In this document: positions 26,217 to 36,986 of the stretch, piece after piece
Numbering within the stretch: position 1 is the first letter of the stretch
Layout: the number at the start of each line of letters is the position of its first letter
Assembly (NCBI GenBank): GCA_033875255.1
Contig: JAWZSN010000013.1
Coordinates: 82,492-146,491, forward strand
DNA: 64,000 bases
Origin: Marinimicrococcus sp033875255
GTDB lineage: Bacteria > Pseudomonadota > Alphaproteobacteria > Geminicoccales > Geminicoccaceae
Direction of reading: 5' to 3'
Made by a program: the position numbers and the translations under genes
Notes under the pieces: model-generated
What the model was told of the DNA's origin: nothing
The model's database searches: none
What the model saw: the letters and a program-made list of their open reading frames with translations, nothing else

Positions 26217-26987
26217 TTACCAGTAGGGGGTGCGGCCGTAGTGGGTCCACAGCCGCGTCTCGTAGTCGTTGCCGGCGATCTGGATGGGGTCGTATTCGGG
26301 GCTGGAGCGGATCTGCTCCTTGGTGAGATCGGCGGTGATGGTCTCCTTCGACCAATTGACGTCGTGGAACCACTTCACCGCCACGAGCACCTTGCGCCCT
26401 GGCAGCCAGTTGGCGGTGTCCACCACCACATAGCGGATGCGTGACGCGGTCTCGTCGAGGAGGAGGTCGGCTACGTGGCCGATATCGCCGTCGGAGGCAT
26501 GGATGTAGTAGCCGGTGACGGTGCGGCCGCTGCGCAGATGGGGATCGTCCTGGCTGCGCCGGCGCTCCTCGAGCTCCTGCTCGACCACGTCGCGACCCGG
26601 CAGCGGCTCGGCGATCGGCACCACAGGACCCCACGGAATGGCCAGCGCCGGCGCCGCACCGCCGGCCCAGTAGGGCGTCCACCCGTAATGCTCGTGGAGG
26701 GATTCTTCCATCTGCCGCGACAGCGGCCGGTGGGTGTCGATTTCCGGACTGTTCCGCACCTGGTCGCTGGTCAGGCGGGTCACGGCGCGCCGTCGGTCGG
26801 CATCGAAGAGCTCGAAGGCAGACGGGCTCACCAGCACCTTGCGGCCGGAGAGCCAACTGCCGGTATCTACCACGAGATAGCGGACGGTGGAGCTGCGATC
26901 GTCGAAATAGATGTCGTCGATCGAGCCTATCTCGCCGTCGCTGGCCTCGACCGTCGATTCCCGCAGGATCTCGAGGCTGTGCAGCAT
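26217..26987 (-). CDS. Tandem PRC-barrel domain protein
   Basis: 256 residues with two PRC-barrel repeats. The first (about 1-80: VEASDGEIGSIDDIYFDD, RYLVVDTGSWLSGRKVLVSP) and the second (about 145-230: YIHASDGDIGHVADLLLDE, RYVVVDTANWLPGRKVLVAV) are clearly duplicated, and each ends with a WTPYW / RTPYW box. PRC barrels occur in photosynthetic H subunits and RimM; stand-alone tandem forms are of unknown function and often stress induced. A strong EcfG-type promoter match lies upstream. Confidence 0.9.
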   Translation of the reverse strand: MLHSLEILRESTVEASDGEIGSIDDIYFDDRSSTVRYLVVDTGSWLSGRKVLVSPSAFELFDADRRRAVTRLTSDQVRNSPEIDTHRPLSRQMEESLHEHYGWTPYWAGGAAPALAIPWGPVVPIAEPLPGRDVVEQELEERRRSQDDPHLRSGRTVTGYYIHASDGDIGHVADLLLDETASRIRYVVVDTANWLPGRKVLVAVKWFHDVNWSKETITADLTKEQIRSSPEYDPIQIAGNDYETRLWTHYGRTPYW

Positions 26988-27022
26988 CGCTGCCTCCCGT
27001 TCTCGCCCAACTCATGGCGAAG

Positions 27023-27048
27023 AACGGTCGCGAGGCAGGGCGGGTTCC
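27023..27048 (-). promoter_or_regulatory. Putative EcfG promoter
   Basis: On the minus strand, GGAAC (27044-27048) and CGTT (27023-27026) are separated by 17 bases, matching the alphaproteobacterial general-stress sigma factor EcfG consensus GGAAC-N16/17-CGTT. It is 36 bases upstream of the PRC-barrel ATG. It partly follows the dnaJ stop, giving the PRC-barrel/Rho_N pair its own control. Confidence 0.7.
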
Positions 27049-27072
27049 GGACCGCCGGGCTCGAGCGGCGCC

Positions 27073-28218
27073 TCAGTCGCGCAGCTCGTCCCAAAGCTCC
27101 TTGACCCGCGCGAAAAAGCCCTCGGATTCCGGCTGGTGGCTGTTCGAGCCGTCGCCGGCCTTCTCGAACTCGCGCAGCAGCTCCTGCTGGCGCTTGGTGA
27201 GCTTGACCGGGGTCTCGACGACCAGCTCGACGAACATGTCGCCGCGGGCCTGGCCTTGCAGCTCGGTCATCCCCTTGCCCTTGAGGCGGATCTGCCGGCC
27301 GGTCTGGGTGCCCTCGGGCACCGCGACCCGCAGCCGCTTGCCCTCGATGGTCGGCACCTCGATCTGCCCGCCGAGCGCCGCCTTGGTCATGGCGATGGGC
27401 ACACGGCAGAAAAGATGCATGCCGTCGCGCTTGAAGAGGCGGTGCGGCGCCACCGAGACGAAGATGTAGAGATCGCCCGGCTGGCCACCGCGGATGCCGG
27501 CCTCGCCCTCGCCGGAGAGGCGGATGCGGGTACCGTCCTCGACGCCGGCCGGGATCGTCACCGCCAGGGTCTTCTCGCGTTCGACCCGGCCGCTGCCCGA
27601 GCAGCCCTTGCATGGATTGGTGATGGTGCGGCCGGTGCCCTGGCAGGTCGGGCAGGTCCGCTCGACGGTGAAGAAGCCCTGCTGCGCGCGCACCCGGCCG
27701 GCGCCGCGGCAGGTGGGGCAGGTGACGGGCTCGCTGCCACTCTCGCTGCCGCTGCCGTGGCAGCCCTCGCAGGTGACCGAGGTCGGCACCCGGATCTGTG
27801 CCTTCTTGCCGGCGAAGGCCTCTTCGAGGGTGATTGCCAGATTGTAGCGAAGGTCGGCACCGCGCGGCGAGCCGCCGCGCCGGCGGCCACCACCGCCACC
27901 CCCCATGAAATCGCCGAAGAGATCGTCGAACACGTCGGCGAAGGAGGAAAAGTCGAACCCCGCCTGGCCGCCGCGACCGCCCCCCATGCCAGCCTCGAAG
28001 GCCTGGTGCCCGAACTGGTCGTAGGCCGCGCGCTTCTGCGGATCCTTGAGGACCTCGTAGGCCTCGTTGGCCTCCTTGAACTTCGCTTCGGCGGCGGCGT
28101 CACCCGGATTGCGGTCGGGATGGTACTTGAGCGCCATCTGGCGATAGGCGCGCTTGAGGTCGGCTTCGGTGGCGGTGCGCGCCACGCCCAGGGTCTCGTA
28201 ATAGTCGCGCTTCGCCAT
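27073..28218 (-). CDS. dnaJ: Chaperone DnaJ
   Basis: 381 residues, type I. J domain 1-70 with the HPD in KYHPDRNPG; a glycine/phenylalanine-rich linker (MGGGRGG, FMGGGGGG); four zinc-binding CxxCxGxG repeats (CEGCHGSG, CPTCRGAG, CPTCQGTG, CKGCSGSG) at about 140-205; then the two substrate-binding beta domains. It delivers unfolded clients to DnaK and stimulates its ATPase. It lies 99 bases downstream of dnaK with a perfect hairpin in between. Confidence 0.97.
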   Translation of the reverse strand: MAKRDYYETLGVARTATEADLKRAYRQMALKYHPDRNPGDAAAEAKFKEANEAYEVLKDPQKRAAYDQFGHQAFEAGMGGGRGGQAGFDFSSFADVFDDLFGDFMGGGGGGRRRGGSPRGADLRYNLAITLEEAFAGKKAQIRVPTSVTCEGCHGSGSESGSEPVTCPTCRGAGRVRAQQGFFTVERTCPTCQGTGRTITNPCKGCSGSGRVEREKTLAVTIPAGVEDGTRIRLSGEGEAGIRGGQPGDLYIFVSVAPHRLFKRDGMHLFCRVPIAMTKAALGGQIEVPTIEGKRLRVAVPEGTQTGRQIRLKGKGMTELQGQARGDMFVELVVETPVKLTKRQQELLREFEKAGDGSNSHQPESEGFFARVKELWDELRD

Positions 28219-28255
28219 CGTTCAAATCGTCCGACCGTTTTCCGCTGTCCCGCAA

Positions 28256-28291
28256 GGACGGGACCGGATGCGCGTGCATCCGGTCCCGTCC
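28256..28291 (-). terminator. Perfect 16-bp hairpin between dnaK and dnaJ
   Basis: GGACGGGACCGGATGC (28256-28271) pairs without mismatch with GCATCCGGTCCCGTCC (28276-28291), loop of four bases. It sits between the dnaK stop and the dnaJ start. Without a T-run on the minus strand it may act as a partial terminator or mRNA stabiliser that sets a high DnaK to DnaJ ratio. Confidence 0.65.
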
Positions 28292-28317
28292 TCTCTCTCC
28301 GCCTCGCGCCTGGCGCG

Positions 28318-30246
<1,929 letters not shown>

Positions 30247-30350
30247 TCTGTCCCCTCGCGCAGAACGCGAAAACTGCTTGCACCCGCAGAAGAGCGCGCC
30301 CGGCGAACCATCCAGAGCCGGCCGGCGGCAGCGAAGCGCTTGACGTGAGT

Positions 30351-30381
30351 GGCATATAAGAACCGCCCGTGAGGCCTGCAA
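30351..30381 (-). promoter_or_regulatory. dnaK promoter, RpoH-like
   Basis: On the minus strand TTGCAG (30376-30381) is followed after 17 bases by TATATG (30353-30358); the extended -10, CTTATATGCC (30351-30360), fits the Agrobacterium-type heat-shock (RpoH) -10 pattern CYTATNTNNG in nine of ten positions. It gives a 5' leader of about 100 bases before dnaK. The same hexamers could also serve the housekeeping sigma factor. Confidence 0.6.
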
Positions 30382-30509
30382 CCGCACCCGCGGCCATTCC
30401 GCAACGGCATTCGTGCCGTGCGCCGGTCGCAGCGGCGCGCGGCTTGGGCTAGGCTTCGGCGAAAGGGGCTCTGCTGCTGCGGCGCTCCGTCGATGGGGAG
30501 GAGGAAGAC

Positions 30510-31496
30510 ATGCAGCTCACCCGTCGTGTCTGCCTGGCCGCCGGTCTCGCGGCGTTGACCTGGCCGCGGCACCAGCTCCGCGCGGGAGCGGGCGCCATCC
30601 GTGTCGGCGTCTTGAAGTTCGGCACGGTGAGCTGGGAGCTCGACGTCATCAAGCATCACGAGCTCGACCGGAAGGCCGGATTCGAGCTGCTGGTGCGGCC
30701 CTTCGCCGGCAACGAGGCGGCTGACGTTGCGCTCATGGGCGGGGCGGTCGATGCGATCGTCGAGGACTGGCTGTGGGTCTCCCGGCAGCGCAGCCTCGGC
30801 GCCCCGATGAGCTTCATCCCCTATTCGAGCAGCGTGGGTGCGCTGATGGTCGCACCCGCCTCGCCGCTCGAGAGCCTCGCCGATCTCGCGGGCCGCAGGA
30901 TCGGGGTGGCCGGCGGAGCAATCGACAAGAGCTGGCTCATGGTGCGCGCGCTGGCCCGCGAGCGGCACGGCCTCGATCTCGCCACCGATGCCGAGCCGGT
31001 CTTCGCCGCACCGCCCCTGCTGAGCGAGAAGCTCAGGAGCGGGGAACTCGACGCGGCTCTCAACTACTGGCATTTTTGTGCCCGACTCGAGGCAGAGGGT
31101 TATCGTCGGCTGCTCGGCGTGGGCGAGGCGCAGGAGGCCTTGGGCGTGCCGGCCACGGTCCCCCAGCTGGGCTATGTCTTCGAGGAGGGTTGGGGCCGCG
31201 AGAACGCCGCGCTGATCGCCGCCTTCGCCGCAGCCTCGCGCGAAGCCAAGGCCATCATGAGGACCAGCGAGGCCGAGTGGGAGCGGCTCGAGCCACTGAC
31301 CCGGGCGGGCGACGCGGCGACGCGCGAGGCATTCCGGCGGCGTTTCGCCGAGGGCATCGTGGAGCGCTGGGGCGATGCCGAGCGGGCGCAGGCGGCCCGG
31401 CTCTACGAGATCCTGGCGGACCTCGGTGGCGGGCGGCTGGTGGGCGAGGCGCGCCGTCTTGCGCCTGGCACCTTCTGGGAAGACGTCCGGTTTTGA
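30510..31496 (+). CDS. Orphan ABC substrate-binding protein (NrtA/SsuA type)
   Basis: 328 residues. An N-terminal signal with twin basic residues (MQLTRRVCLAAGLAAL) precedes a periplasmic-binding-protein type 2 fold: VDAIVEDWLWVSRQR, SYLIPY-like FIPYSSSVGALMV, DLAGRRIGVAGGAIDKSW and LDAALNYWHFCARLEAEG. Relatives with the EDWL...FSSS pattern include proteins near quinoprotein dehydrogenases as well as NrtA/SsuA-type transport proteins, so the ligand is open. No ABC permease or ATPase is adjacent. Divergent from dnaK; the following GST gene starts 41 bases downstream. Confidence 0.8.
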   Translation: MQLTRRVCLAAGLAALTWPRHQLRAGAGAIRVGVLKFGTVSWELDVIKHHELDRKAGFELLVRPFAGNEAADVALMGGAVDAIVEDWLWVSRQRSLGAPMSFIPYSSSVGALMVAPASPLESLADLAGRRIGVAGGAIDKSWLMVRALARERHGLDLATDAEPVFAAPPLLSEKLRSGELDAALNYWHFCARLEAEGYRRLLGVGEAQEALGVPATVPQLGYVFEEGWGRENAALIAAFAAASREAKAIMRTSEAEWERLEPLTRAGDAATREAFRRRFAEGIVERWGDAERAQAARLYEILADLGGGRLVGEARRLAPGTFWEDVRF

Positions 31497-31537
31497 ACGA
31501 CAGCGAGCCGCTATCCGGCAGCGCGGGGAACGATTGA

Positions 31538-32767
31538 ATGACACGACTGCAACTGGTGATCGGCCCGCGCAGGCTGTCGTCCTGGTCGCTCCGGGCATGG
31601 CTGGTCCTGGAGCGCACCGGGCTGGCGTTCGAGGAGATCGTAGTGCGCTACGATCGGCCCGGTGGCGCGGCGCGGATCGGCGAGTTCTCACCCTCGCGCC
31701 GCGTGCCGGTGCTGCTGGTGGATGGCACGCCAGTGTGGGATTCGCTGGCCATCTGCGAGTATCTGGCCGAGCAGGCGCCCGACCTCTGGCCCGCCGAACC
31801 GCTGGCGCGGGCCTGCGCTCGCTCGGTGAGCTGCGAGATGCACAGCGGCTTTCGCGACCTTCGCGCCTTCCTTCCGATGGACTTCACCGCCCGCTTCCCC
31901 GGTCCGCCGGTACTGCTGCCGCGGGTCGAGGCCGACGTGCGACGGATCGTCGAGCTGTGGGGGACGTGTCGCCTGCAGTGGGGCGGGGAAGGGCCGTTCC
32001 TGTTCGGCGGCTTCTCGATCGCCGATGCGATGTTCGCCCCGGTCGCCTCGCGCTTCCTCACCCACGGCGTGGGCCTCGGCTCCGAGGCCGAGGCCTATGT
32101 CGATGCATTGATGGCGATGCCGGCAATGGTCGCTTGGGGCGAGGCTGCCGCCGCCGAAGAGAGCGGCGAGGAGCTGGTCGTCACCGCGCAGCACGCCGGC
32201 GAGCCGACGCTTCCACACCGTCGCGCGCTGCACCAGGTCGTGCCTGCTCAAGCGCAGCCGTCACACCCCGAGCCATCGCGGCCCGAGCCGCCGCGTCGAG
32301 AGGCTCTCCATCGCGAACCGCCGCGCCCCGAGCCGGCCCGGAGCGCGACACCAGCCGTGGCCCCGCCGCAGCCGGTGGCCATGACGCGTTCGCCGCAAAG
32401 CGAGGCCCCGCCGTCCCACCACCCCCGCAGGGCACAGCCCGGGCTGCCGCAGTCCGCGTCGGCATCTGCGCTTCAGCCGACGGCAGCCGTGCCGCCGCCC
32501 ACACCGGCTGTCGAGGAGCCGCCTCCGGCAAAGCCCGCGCACGGCAGGGAGCATCCGGCGGCGGCGGTGCCGGTTCGCCGCAACTGGCTGCGCGGCGGTA
32601 GCGCCCGAGCCGCCGAGGCGAGGCTCGGCGGCGCTGCTGAGCGCGTCGGTTCCGAGCCGCAAAGGGCGCCGCGCGAGCCTGCCGAGCCGCCCGAGGATCA
32701 GCGGCGGCGGCTGGTGCGCAATCCGGCCATCAAGCCCATAGGTGACGGAACTCGTCGACGACGCTGA
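31538..32767 (+). CDS. GST with long proline-rich C-terminal tail
   Basis: 409 residues. Residues 1-205 form a two-domain GST: LVIGPRRLSSWSLRAWL with the likely catalytic serine, SRRVPVLLVDG with the cis-proline, and FSIADAMFAPVASRF in the helical domain. Residues about 215-390 are low-complexity (PEPSRPEPPRRE, REPPRPEPAR) and probably disordered. The last residues, NPAIKPIGDGTRRRR, are more ordered in composition and may be a conserved end motif. The tail codes in the same GC-biased frame without stop codons, so it looks genuine. It overlaps the convergent rppH gene by 38 bases. Confidence 0.82.
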   Translation: MTRLQLVIGPRRLSSWSLRAWLVLERTGLAFEEIVVRYDRPGGAARIGEFSPSRRVPVLLVDGTPVWDSLAICEYLAEQAPDLWPAEPLARACARSVSCEMHSGFRDLRAFLPMDFTARFPGPPVLLPRVEADVRRIVELWGTCRLQWGGEGPFLFGGFSIADAMFAPVASRFLTHGVGLGSEAEAYVDALMAMPAMVAWGEAAAAEESGEELVVTAQHAGEPTLPHRRALHQVVPAQAQPSHPEPSRPEPPRREALHREPPRPEPARSATPAVAPPQPVAMTRSPQSEAPPSHHPRRAQPGLPQSASASALQPTAAVPPPTPAVEEPPPAKPAHGREHPAAAVPVRRNWLRGGSARAAEARLGGAAERVGSEPQRAPREPAEPPEDQRRRLVRNPAIKPIGDGTRRRR

Positions 32768-33236
32768 GATAGACGTCGCGCTTGAAGGGCACGATCAGCG
32801 AGGGCAGCTGCTGCGGGCTGGCCCAGCGCCATTCCTTGAATTCGGGATGGGGCACGTCGATGCAGATGTCCTCGTCGGTCCCCTCGAAGCGGAACGCCAG
32901 CCATTTCTGGGTCTGGCCGCGATAGCGGCCGCCCCACATGCGCCGCGCCAGGTCCGGGGGCAGGTCGTAGGAGCGCCACCAGGAGCTCTCGGCCAGCAGG
33001 CTCGCCCGGTCGGTGCCGATCTCCTCGGCCATCTCGCGCAGCCCCGCTGCCAGCACCGTCTCGCCGGGGTCGATGCCACCCTGGGGCATCTGCCACGCCT
33101 CGCGCCCGGTGTCGTGGCGCTGGCCGACGAAGACCCGGTTGGCAGCGTCGAGCAGCAGGATTCCCACGCAGGGACGGTAGCCTTCCTCCGGCTCGCTGGT
33201 CAGGCAGCAGGCTGCCCGCCGTGAAGAATGTCGCAT
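32730..33236 (-). CDS. rppH: RNA pyrophosphohydrolase (Nudix)
   Basis: 168 residues. The Nudix box is complete (GGIDPGETVLAAGLREMAEE, then IG), preceded by YRPCVGILLLDAANRVFVGQR and WQMPQGG, and followed by KWLAFRF, as in RppH/IalA. The enzyme removes pyrophosphate from the 5' end of mRNA to start decay. Start at 33236 is the longest in frame; residues 1-15 are not conserved and a slightly later start is possible. Tail-to-tail with the GST gene. Confidence 0.93.
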   Translation of the reverse strand: MRHSSRRAACCLTSEPEEGYRPCVGILLLDAANRVFVGQRHDTGREAWQMPQGGIDPGETVLAAGLREMAEEIGTDRASLLAESSWWRSYDLPPDLARRMWGGRYRGQTQKWLAFRFEGTDEDICIDVPHPEFKEWRWASPQQLPSLIVPFKRDVYLSVVDEFRHLWA

Positions 33237-33339
33237 CGATGTTCCCGGCCGTCCGCTCGAATGTCCCGCTCACGGGGGTGCCGCCAACCTGCCACAAGGT
33301 GGAGTGCAAGTCGCCCGCGCCGTGCCCCGCCCGTTCGCC

Positions 33340-34210
33340 TCAGGGCACCAGGCCGGCGAGCCGCCGCCTTGCCAGGAGCTCGGCGGCATGGCGGGCGATG
33401 GCGTCGTAGCCGTAGGAGGAGGGATGGCGGGTGTTGCCGTCCTCCTCGCGCAGGTTGAAGCGCTGCCAGTCGATCGCAGCGGTGCCGACATCGCCGGCGA
33501 TGAGGCCCTCGGGCAGCCGCCCGGCATGGGCCTGGAGAAAATCGGTGGCGCTTTGCGTGTCGAGCGGCCGATGTCCTCGAGCGTGGCGGCGCCCGGATGA
33601 GGCACGATCCGCTTGTCTTCCATGTACGGCTTCAGGCCGTAGAGAAGCCCTGACGAGTCGTAGAGAACCGGCCGGTAGGAATTGGACATCCGGTAGATGT
33701 TCTCGTACATGATCGTGAGGATCACGACCTCAGTCGCAGGATAGGTCTCGAGAACGCGCTGGAGCTTCAAGAAACCCTGGAGGGGGCCGTAGCCGCCGAC
33801 GCCGTGATTGGCGACGGAGAGGCCGGTGATGGCCGCGAGGCGGGCGGGGAAGGCCTCCTCGTCGGAACCTTCCGAGCCTGCCGCGTAGAGGAGTCGCCGA
33901 CCACCACCACCCGGACGCTCTACGGCTCGTAGCCCTCATAGACCCGCGCGCCGCTCGCGTCGTAGGTGGTGACCGTGGGCGTGCCCTCGCAGGACTTGCC
34001 ATCCAGGGTCTTGGGGCCGTGATGATCCCAGCCCAGCACGGGATCCCCTGGCTTTTGCGCGAAGTGGCGCAGCTCGCCGGCATCGAGCTGCGCCAGAATG
34101 GCCTCACGTTCGTCCCAGGCGTCATCGAGGAGGAAGCCGGACGCCAGGCCGATGAGTTCCAGGGCAATCATCAGGAGCAGAAGCACGATGCCCGCGAACG
34201 CGATGCGCAC
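33340..34210 (-). pseudogene. SGNH/GDSL-type hydrolase, broken three times
   Basis: The intact ancestor would be about 285 residues with an N-terminal membrane anchor (GIVLLLLMIALELIGLASGF). Pieces line up in order: residues to YEGYEP, an in-frame TAG at 33920-33922, then VRVVVVGDS with the SGNH serine, a one-base frameshift near 33885-33898, then EEAFPARLAAITGLSVANHG and GVGGYGPLQGFLKLQRVLE through VVILTIMYENIY, a second one-base frameshift near 33550, then LPEGLIAGDVGTAAIDWQ and HPSSYGYDAIARHAAELLA. All catalytic blocks remain recognisable, so the decay looks recent. Function was probably carbohydrate or lipid ester hydrolysis. Confidence 0.82.
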
Positions 34211-34262
34211 GGATCGCCGGGCACCGGCGGCAGGGGGGCATGGGGGCTGCCGGCCCCGCGCC

Positions 34263-35510
34263 TCAGGCGGCCTGGGCCATGGTCAGCGCGGCGCGCAGCA
34301 GGACGTTGCAGCCGGCCTCTACATGCTCGGGCTCGGTCCACTCCTCCTCGTTGTGGCTGAGGCCGTCCTTGCAGGGGATGAAGATCATCGAGGTCGGCAC
34401 GACCCTGGCGGTGTAGCAGGAGTCGTGGCCGGGGCCGGAGATCATGTCGCGATGGGCGTAGCCGCAGGATTCGGCCGCACCGCGCACCGCCTCGATGCAC
34501 TTGCGGTCGAACTGCACCGGCGGGAAATACCAGATCTGCTCGACCTCGAAGGGCATGCCATGCGGGCCGCATGCCTCCTCCGCCGCCGCCCGCAGCTTTC
34601 TGTCCATCTCCTCGATCACCGCCTCCTCGGGGTGGCGCATGTCGACGGAAAAGCTGACCTGGCCTGGGATGATGTTGCGCGAGGCCGGCTGAGCGTCGAT
34701 CACACCCACGGTGATGACGGCGCTCGGCCCGTGCTCGCGGGCGATCGCATCGAGCCGGGCGATGATCTTCGAGGCTGCCACCAGCGCGTCCTTGCGGCGC
34801 GGCATCGGCGTGGAGCCGGCATGGCTCTCCTTGCCGGTGATGCGCACGTCGTACCAGCGGATCCCCTGGCCGCCCACCACCACGCCGATCGGCTTGTCCT
34901 CGGCCTCGAGCACCGGGCCCTGCTCGATGTGCAGCTCGATGTGGCACTTCCAGTCCTGCGGCGCGCAGGGAAGCTCGCCCTTGTAGCCGATCCGCTCGAG
35001 CTCCTCGCCGAAGCTCTTCCCCTCGCGGTCGGTGCGGGCGTAGGCCCACTCCTTCGTGAAGGCGCCGCCGAACACGCCCGAGCTCATCATGGCGGGCGCG
35101 AAGCGGGTGCCCTCCTCGTTGGTCCAGTTCACCACCATCAGCGGATGGTCGGTCTCGTAGCCCAGGTCGTTGAGGGTGCGGACCACCTCGAGTCCGCAGA
35201 GCACGCCGGCCACGCCGTCGAACTTGCCGCCGGTGGGCTGGGTGTCGAGGTGGCTGCCCATCACCACCGGCGGCAGGTCGTCCCGCCGCCCCGGCCGGCG
35301 CGCCATCATGTTGCCCATCTCGTCCACCGTAACGGTGCAGCCCGCCTCCTCGGCCCACTGGGTGAAGAGGTCACGGCCCTGGCGGTCGAGGTCGGTCAGG
35401 GTCTGGCGGTTGCAGCCGCCCTTTGGCGTGCCGCCGATCTCGGCCATCTCCATCAGGCTGTCCCACAGCCGCTGGCCGTTGATCTTCAGGTTGGTAGGCT
35501 TCTCGCTCAT
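34263..35510 (-). CDS. Zn-dependent N-carbamoyl-amino-acid hydrolase (PydC-like)
   Basis: 415 residues from ATG 35508-35510, M20 metallopeptidase family of allantoate amidohydrolases and beta-ureidopropionases. Metal ligands: GSHLDTQPTGGKFDG (H, D), NWTNEEGTRF (E) and the later IELHIEQGPVLE (H, E). Length is typical. With preT-preA upstream on the same strand, the likely step is N-carbamoyl-beta-alanine to beta-alanine, CO2 and ammonia in reductive uracil breakdown. The hydantoinase that should come between is not in the window. A longer start at 35597 is possible but lacks support. Confidence 0.9.
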   Translation of the reverse strand: MSEKPTNLKINGQRLWDSLMEMAEIGGTPKGGCNRQTLTDLDRQGRDLFTQWAEEAGCTVTVDEMGNMMARRPGRRDDLPPVVMGSHLDTQPTGGKFDGVAGVLCGLEVVRTLNDLGYETDHPLMVVNWTNEEGTRFAPAMMSSGVFGGAFTKEWAYARTDREGKSFGEELERIGYKGELPCAPQDWKCHIELHIEQGPVLEAEDKPIGVVVGGQGIRWYDVRITGKESHAGSTPMPRRKDALVAASKIIARLDAIAREHGPSAVITVGVIDAQPASRNIIPGQVSFSVDMRHPEEAVIEEMDRKLRAAAEEACGPHGMPFEVEQIWYFPPVQFDRKCIEAVRGAAESCGYAHRDMISGPGHDSCYTARVVPTSMIFIPCKDGLSHNEEEWTEPEHVEAGCNVLLRAALTMAQAA

Positions 35511-35665
35511 CGTCCGGCTTCCCCGCTGACGGGGGCGCAGTACCCCCGCTCGTTTTGCCCGCACGATAGGTGCGCCGCCCCGCTCTGTCGACGCCACCGG
35601 CCACCGATGCCGCCGCCGTCAACGGTACCAGGTACCCTTAACGGTTTCTTGCCGCGGACCTGACG

Positions 35666-36946
35666 CTACTCCGCCGCCTGCGGCACGCGCCGGGGGTTTC
35701 TCGGGTCCTGCTCCCAGGTCATGTAGGGCAGGCCGTTGTTCACCGGGACCATGGTGATGCAGCCTTCCACCGGGCAGGCGTGGGCGCAGAGGTTGCAGCC
35801 GACGCATTCGGCGTCGATCACCTCGTAGCGCCTGGCGCCGTCCGTGCGCAGGGCGGCGATGGCCTGGTGGGAAGTGTCCTCGCAGGCGATGTGGCACAGG
35901 CCGCACTTGATGCAGAGGTCCTGGTCGATCCGGGCCTTGATGTCCCAGTTCATGTCGAGGTCCTTCCAGTCCACGTAGTTGGGCACGGCGGCCCCGCGGA
36001 AGTCCTCGATGCTCCGGTAGCCCTTCTGGTCCATCCAGTTGGAGAGCCCGGTGACCATGTCCTCGACGATCCTGAAGCCGTAGTGCATCGCCGCGGTGCA
36101 GACCTGGGCGCTGCCGGCGCCCATGGCGATGAACTCGGCGGCATCACGCCAGGTCTCGATGCCGCCGATCCCGGAGATGGGCAGGCCGCGGCACTCGGCG
36201 TCGCGGGCGATCTCGCCCACCATGCAAAGGGCGATGGGCTTGACCGCCGGCCCGCAATAGCCGCCGTGCGCCCCTTTGCCGTGGACGGTGGGCATCGGCG
36301 TCATGAGGTCGAGGTCGACGCCGGTGATCGAGTTGATGGTGTTGATGAGCGAGACCGCGTCGGCGCCGCCGCGCCTGGCCGCCCTCGCCGGGGCCAGGAT
36401 GTTGGTGACGTTGGGCGTGAGCTTGACGAACACAGGCATCCGCGTGTGCGCCTTGCACCAGCGCACCACCATCTCGATATAGTCCGGCACCTGGCCCACG
36501 GCCGAGCCCATGCCGCGCTCGCTCATCCCGTGCGGGCAGCCGAAATTGAGCTCCACCCCGTCGGCGCCGGTCTCCTCGACCACTCCGAGGATCGCCTTCC
36601 AGCTCTCCTCCTCGCAAGGCACCATGAGCGAGACCAGGATGGCGCGGTCGGGCCAGTCCTTCTTGACCCGCTTGATCTCCTGCAGGTTCACCTGCAGCGG
36701 CCGGTCGGAGATCAGCTCGATATTGTTGAAGCCCATCATGCGGTGGCCGCGATAGTGCAACGCGCCGTAGCGGGAGGTGGTGTTGACCACCGGCGGGTCC
36801 TCGCCCAGCGTCTTCCACACCACGCCGCCCCAGCCCGCCTCGAAGGCGCGCACGACGTTGTATTCCTTGTCGGTCGGCGGGGCGCTGGCGAGCCAGAACG
36901 GGTTGGGTGCCTTCACGCCCGCGATCTCGCAGCGAAGGTCGGCCAT
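35666..36946 (-). CDS. preA: Dihydropyrimidine dehydrogenase subunit PreA
   Basis: 426 residues from ATG 36944-36946 (MADLRCEIAGVKAPNPFWLA). An FMN-binding TIM barrel (1-320: SAPPTDKEYNVVRAFEAGWG, VELNFGCPHGMSERGMGSA with the catalytic cysteine region, IGGIETW) is followed by a ferredoxin domain with two 4Fe-4S motifs, CIKCGLCHIAC and CVGCNLCAHACP. With PreT it reduces uracil and thymine with NADH. The start lies 40 bases after the preT stop. Confidence 0.95.
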   Translation of the reverse strand: MADLRCEIAGVKAPNPFWLASAPPTDKEYNVVRAFEAGWGGVVWKTLGEDPPVVNTTSRYGALHYRGHRMMGFNNIELISDRPLQVNLQEIKRVKKDWPDRAILVSLMVPCEEESWKAILGVVEETGADGVELNFGCPHGMSERGMGSAVGQVPDYIEMVVRWCKAHTRMPVFVKLTPNVTNILAPARAARRGGADAVSLINTINSITGVDLDLMTPMPTVHGKGAHGGYCGPAVKPIALCMVGEIARDAECRGLPISGIGGIETWRDAAEFIAMGAGSAQVCTAAMHYGFRIVEDMVTGLSNWMDQKGYRSIEDFRGAAVPNYVDWKDLDMNWDIKARIDQDLCIKCGLCHIACEDTSHQAIAALRTDGARRYEVIDAECVGCNLCAHACPVEGCITMVPVNNGLPYMTWEQDPRNPRRVPQAAE

Positions 36947-36986
36947 GGATCGGTCCTCCGAAAGGCGGGTGCCGGGATGCGGACGG

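Noticed and set aside
30340..30360. TTGACG...TATAAG on the plus strand as a promoter for the orphan binding protein
   Set aside because: Only nine bases separate the hexamers, too few for a sigma70-type promoter; the same bases make a properly spaced minus-strand promoter for dnaK.
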